13,448 nucleotides of DNA from Parcubacteria group bacterium (GTDB lineage Bacteria > Patescibacteriota > Patescibacteriia > UBA2169). A program made the translations under genes and the position numbers. Positions 11,425 to 13,448 of the stretch are shown here, piece after piece (positions within the stretch are counted from its first letter, which is position 1; each line of letters starts with the position of its first letter). The notes under the pieces were generated by a model, which worked only from the letters and a program-made list of their open reading frames with translations, was not told the origin of the DNA and searched no databases. The stretch spans positions 1-13,448 of the forward strand of contig JACOVK010000033.1 in NCBI GenBank assembly GCA_016177305.1, written 5' to 3'.

Positions 11425-12948
11425 TTAGCGCGCGTACTCTATAACACGCGTCTCGCGGATCACGTTGACTTTGATTTCGCCCGGATACTTGAGCTCCGCC
11501 TCAATCCTATCCGCAATCTCGCGCGCCAGCTCGTGCGCCCGGAAGTCATCCACCTTGCCCGGGGTCACGAACACGCGGATTTCGCGGCCCGCCTGGATGG
11601 CGTACGCTTTCTCAATGCCCTCAAACGAAGTTGCAATTTCTTCCAGCTCTCCCAGGCGCTGGAGGTACTGCTCGTACGTGTCCTTGCGCGCGCCGGGCCG
11701 TGCGCCCGAAACCGCGTCCGCAACTTTCACGATCACGGTCTCAAGCTGCTCCGGGTGGTCGTCGTGGTGCGAAAGACAGATCTGCGCCACCTCTTCGGGC
11801 AAGCCGAACTTCTTGCAGATGTCATACCCGATCTTGGGATGCCCGCCCTCAATCTCGTGGTCAACCGCTTTCCCGATGTCATGCAAGAGTCCGCCCTTGC
11901 GCGCGAGCTCAACGTTGGCACCGAGCTCTTCCGCGAGCAGGACCGAGAGGTGCGCAATTTCAACGGAGTGGGAGAGCACGTTCTGGCCGTAGGACGTGCG
12001 GTACTTGAGGCGGCCGATAATCTGCACGAGCTTGGGGTGCAAGCCCGCGACTCCGGCATCGTACGCCGCTGCCTCGCCGGACTTTTTCATATCAAGCGCA
12101 ATTTCTTTTTTTGCCTGCTCTACGGTCTCTTCAATGCGGCCCGGGTGGATTCTGCCGTCAACCATCAACCGCTCAAGCGCCTTCTTTGCCAGGTGCCGCC
12201 TAATCGGACTGAATCCGGAAATCATGAGCGTCAGCGGGGTCTCGTCAATGATCACCTCAACGCCGGTCAGCTGCTCCAGGGTCTTGATGTTGCGGCCCTC
12301 TTTTCCGATGATGCGGCCTTTCATTTCATCCGAGGGCAAGGTCAGGGACGTGGTGGTGGTCTCTACGGCGTGCGAAGACGCGCACCGCTCCATTGCCAAA
12401 GAGAGCAGCTGCCGCGCCTTCTCGTCCCACTCGTACGAAGCAACTTCATCAAGCTTTCGCAGGCGGGTGAGCAAATCGTCCTTTGAGCGTATCTCTATGT
12501 TCTCAAGCAGAACGTTCTTTGCCTGCTCCTGCGTGAGGTTCGCGACTTTTTCCAGCTTTGCGAGCTGAGAAGCCTTAATGCCCTGGATTTCCTCTCTGGC
12601 AACATCCAGCTGCGCGTTTTTTTCCGAAATGGCGGTCTGCTTGTTCTCCAGATCCAAAAGCTTCTGGTCAAACAGGCTCTCGCGCTTTTCCAAGCGGTCC
12701 TGGGCGCTTGAAAGCTCGCGCCGGTGCGCTTCCTCATCCCGCTTTGCCGCCTCCATCACGGCGAGGGCCTTGTCCTTGGCATCAAGCAGGACTTCTTTTT
12801 CTTTTGATTTCGCCTCCTGGATAATCTGGAGAGCCCTGGCCTCGGCCGAAGAAACCGACCGCGTGGCCAAGAGCCTGCGCACGATGTATCCCAATACAAA
12901 ACCACCTGCGCTTGCCGCAATGATGGTAATCAGGATGGTTTGGCTCAT
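11425..12948 (-). CDS. rny: Ribonuclease Y
   Basis: RNase Y is the membrane-tethered endoribonuclease that starts mRNA decay in bacteria lacking or supplementing RNase E. The protein is 507 aa, close to the usual ~520. In order it has an N-terminal membrane segment (about 4-23), a long charged coiled coil (about 35-150), a KH domain with GRIIGKEGRNIKTLEQLTGV (211-230) and an HD domain. Visible HD residues are H327 in VLSHSVEIAHL, H356-D357 in GLLHDIGKA and D411 in VADAVSGARPG. The conserved end VNVIRETRVIEYAR is intact. The ATG at 12948 has only a weak GAGAG upstream. It lies 267 nt downstream of clpP. With pnp in the same window, it is the second core RNA-decay enzyme. Confidence 0.98.
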   Translation of the reverse strand: MSQTILITIIAASAGGFVLGYIVRRLLATRSVSSAEARALQIIQEAKSKEKEVLLDAKDKALAVMEAAKRDEEAHRRELSSAQDRLEKRESLFDQKLLDLENKQTAISEKNAQLDVAREEIQGIKASQLAKLEKVANLTQEQAKNVLLENIEIRSKDDLLTRLRKLDEVASYEWDEKARQLLSLAMERCASSHAVETTTTSLTLPSDEMKGRIIGKEGRNIKTLEQLTGVEVIIDETPLTLMISGFSPIRRHLAKKALERLMVDGRIHPGRIEETVEQAKKEIALDMKKSGEAAAYDAGVAGLHPKLVQIIGRLKYRTSYGQNVLSHSVEIAHLSVLLAEELGANVELARKGGLLHDIGKAVDHEIEGGHPKIGYDICKKFGLPEEVAQICLSHHDDHPEQLETVIVKVADAVSGARPGARKDTYEQYLQRLGELEEIATSFEGIEKAYAIQAGREIRVFVTPGKVDDFRAHELAREIADRIEAELKYPGEIKVNVIRETRVIEYAR

Positions 12949-13215
12949 ATACTATCTCTCAACCGCAGCCTTTCCGCGAGACAGTATGGATAGAAGATGG
13001 ATTGATAGAAATCACGAAAAAACTAACATTCGCCGTAAGCGATTATTCAAGCATTTCCCGAGGGATTGCTATGAACATGATTTCTATGTTCTCGTAACGT
13101 TTTAGTAAAACCTAAGGGTTCCCTAACGGCAATTCTATCCAATACCATGCGAATTCGGGTATGACTGCGTAATTAATATTACGTATACCGAGCTTACCAC
13201 AAAGAATTTCGCGTG
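12949..13215 (-). other. rny leader region (267-nt gap)
   Basis: This AT-richer gap has no convincing gene. It holds small inverted repeats: ATAGAAATCA/TGATTTCTAT (13005-13014 with 13078-13087, 10 bp, 63-nt loop), GAACAT/ATGTTC (13073-13078 with 13086-13091), GTTTT/AAAAC near 13100-13112 and the palindrome CGTAAT-TAAT-ATTACG near 13168-13183. The first two overlap and could be alternative structures in a long rny leader. Confidence 0.45.
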
Positions 13216-13219
13216 TCAA
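13191..13219 (-). promoter_or_regulatory. Possible rny promoter
   Basis: A consensus -35 box TTGACA (13214-13219), which overlaps the clpP stop codon, is followed after 17 nt by TAAGCT (13191-13196), only three of six matches. If used, the rny leader would be about 235 nt. Confidence 0.4.
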
Positions 13220-13448
13220 GCGATGATTTTATCAATCAAGCCGTACTCTTTTGCTTCTTCCGCGGTCATGAAAAAGTCGCGGTCAGTGTCCTTCTCAATC
13301 TGGGCAATGTCCTTGCCCGTGTGTTTTGCCAAAATCTGATTGAGCCGCGCGTGCAGTTTGAGGATGTGTTCGGCCCGAATTTTAATGTCCGATGCCTGGC
13401 CCTCGGCCCCTCCCATGACCTGGTGCAGCATGATTTCCGAGTTCGGCA
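13216..13448 (-). CDS. clpP: ATP-dependent Clp protease proteolytic subunit, 3' part
   Basis: Only the last 76 or so codons are in the window; the gene continues past the right edge. ClpP is the serine protease barrel that degrades proteins fed by ClpX or ClpC/A. The visible part has PNSEIMLHQVMGGAEGQASDI, which contains the catalytic histidine (in MLHQ), and DTDRDFFMTAEEAKEYGLIDKI, which contains the catalytic aspartate. The catalytic serine lies outside. The usual HQPxGG reads HQVMGG here. The stop is TGA at 13216-13218. The open frame runs in from the edge, so the internal ATG at 13431 is not the start. Confidence 0.95.
   Translation of the reverse strand, partial: PNSEIMLHQVMGGAEGQASDIKIRAEHILKLHARLNQILAKHTGKDIAQIEKDTDRDFFMTAEEAKEYGLIDKIIA

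Noticed and set aside
11533..12486. Long plus-strand open frame opposite rny
   Set aside because: It is the antisense shadow of a perfectly conserved RNase Y gene; GC-rich codon use leaves few stops on the other strand. It has no domain or ribosome site.

Overview
The window is a gene-dense, GC-rich piece of a bacterial chromosome. Nothing in it looks like a plasmid, prophage or transposon. Small core genes, secreted proteins without close familiar relatives, a short DsbA-like protein, RNase Y with PNPase, tRNAs with encoded CCA and sparse Shine-Dalgarno sites would all fit a Patescibacteria/CPR (Parcubacteria-like) genome. That assignment is an inference from gene style, not from a marker phylogeny.

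Layout. Positions 1-7129 form a minus-strand cluster, read right to left: rpsO (S15), a secreted five-domain fibronectin-III protein with calcium-binding-type repeats, a NYN-domain putative ribonuclease, pnp (PNPase), and a membrane-anchored hypothetical protein. The rpsO...pnp order is the familiar bacterial one, but two genes sit between them. A strong minus-strand promoter at 39-67 fires out of the left edge. Positions 7130-7444 hold divergent promoters for rpsO and for a plus-strand XerC/D-type tyrosine recombinase (7445-8383); the two promoters overlap at their -35 boxes. Next come tRNA-Arg(TCT) and tRNA-His(GTG), separated by a hairpin-rich spacer and closed by a bidirectional terminator. 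Positions 8871-9970 carry, on the minus strand, a 79-residue secreted peptide and a DsbA-family thiol oxidoreductase. A DoxX-family membrane protein is divergent from the latter. A 264-residue unknown protein follows on the plus strand. The right end holds rny (RNase Y) and the 3' part of clpP, both on the minus strand.

How the genes fit together. One theme is RNA turnover and translation: S15, a NYN nuclease, PNPase, RNase Y and two tRNAs. A second is the cell envelope: the Fn3 protein, the anchored hypothetical protein, the small secreted peptide, and the DsbA/DoxX pair, which may handle thiol redox chemistry outside the cytoplasm. Several promoters share a -35 box TTGACT followed directly by a run of T and a 17-nt spacer. 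Hairpins occur in most intergenic gaps: some are good terminators, others look regulatory (rpsO leader, pnp leader) or like dispersed repeats.

I see no complete novel defence or mobile system. The most rewarding leads are the NYN-pnp pairing, the rpsO leader with its shared -35 divergent promoter, the tRNA spacer, and the unassigned C-terminal domain of the Fn3 protein.
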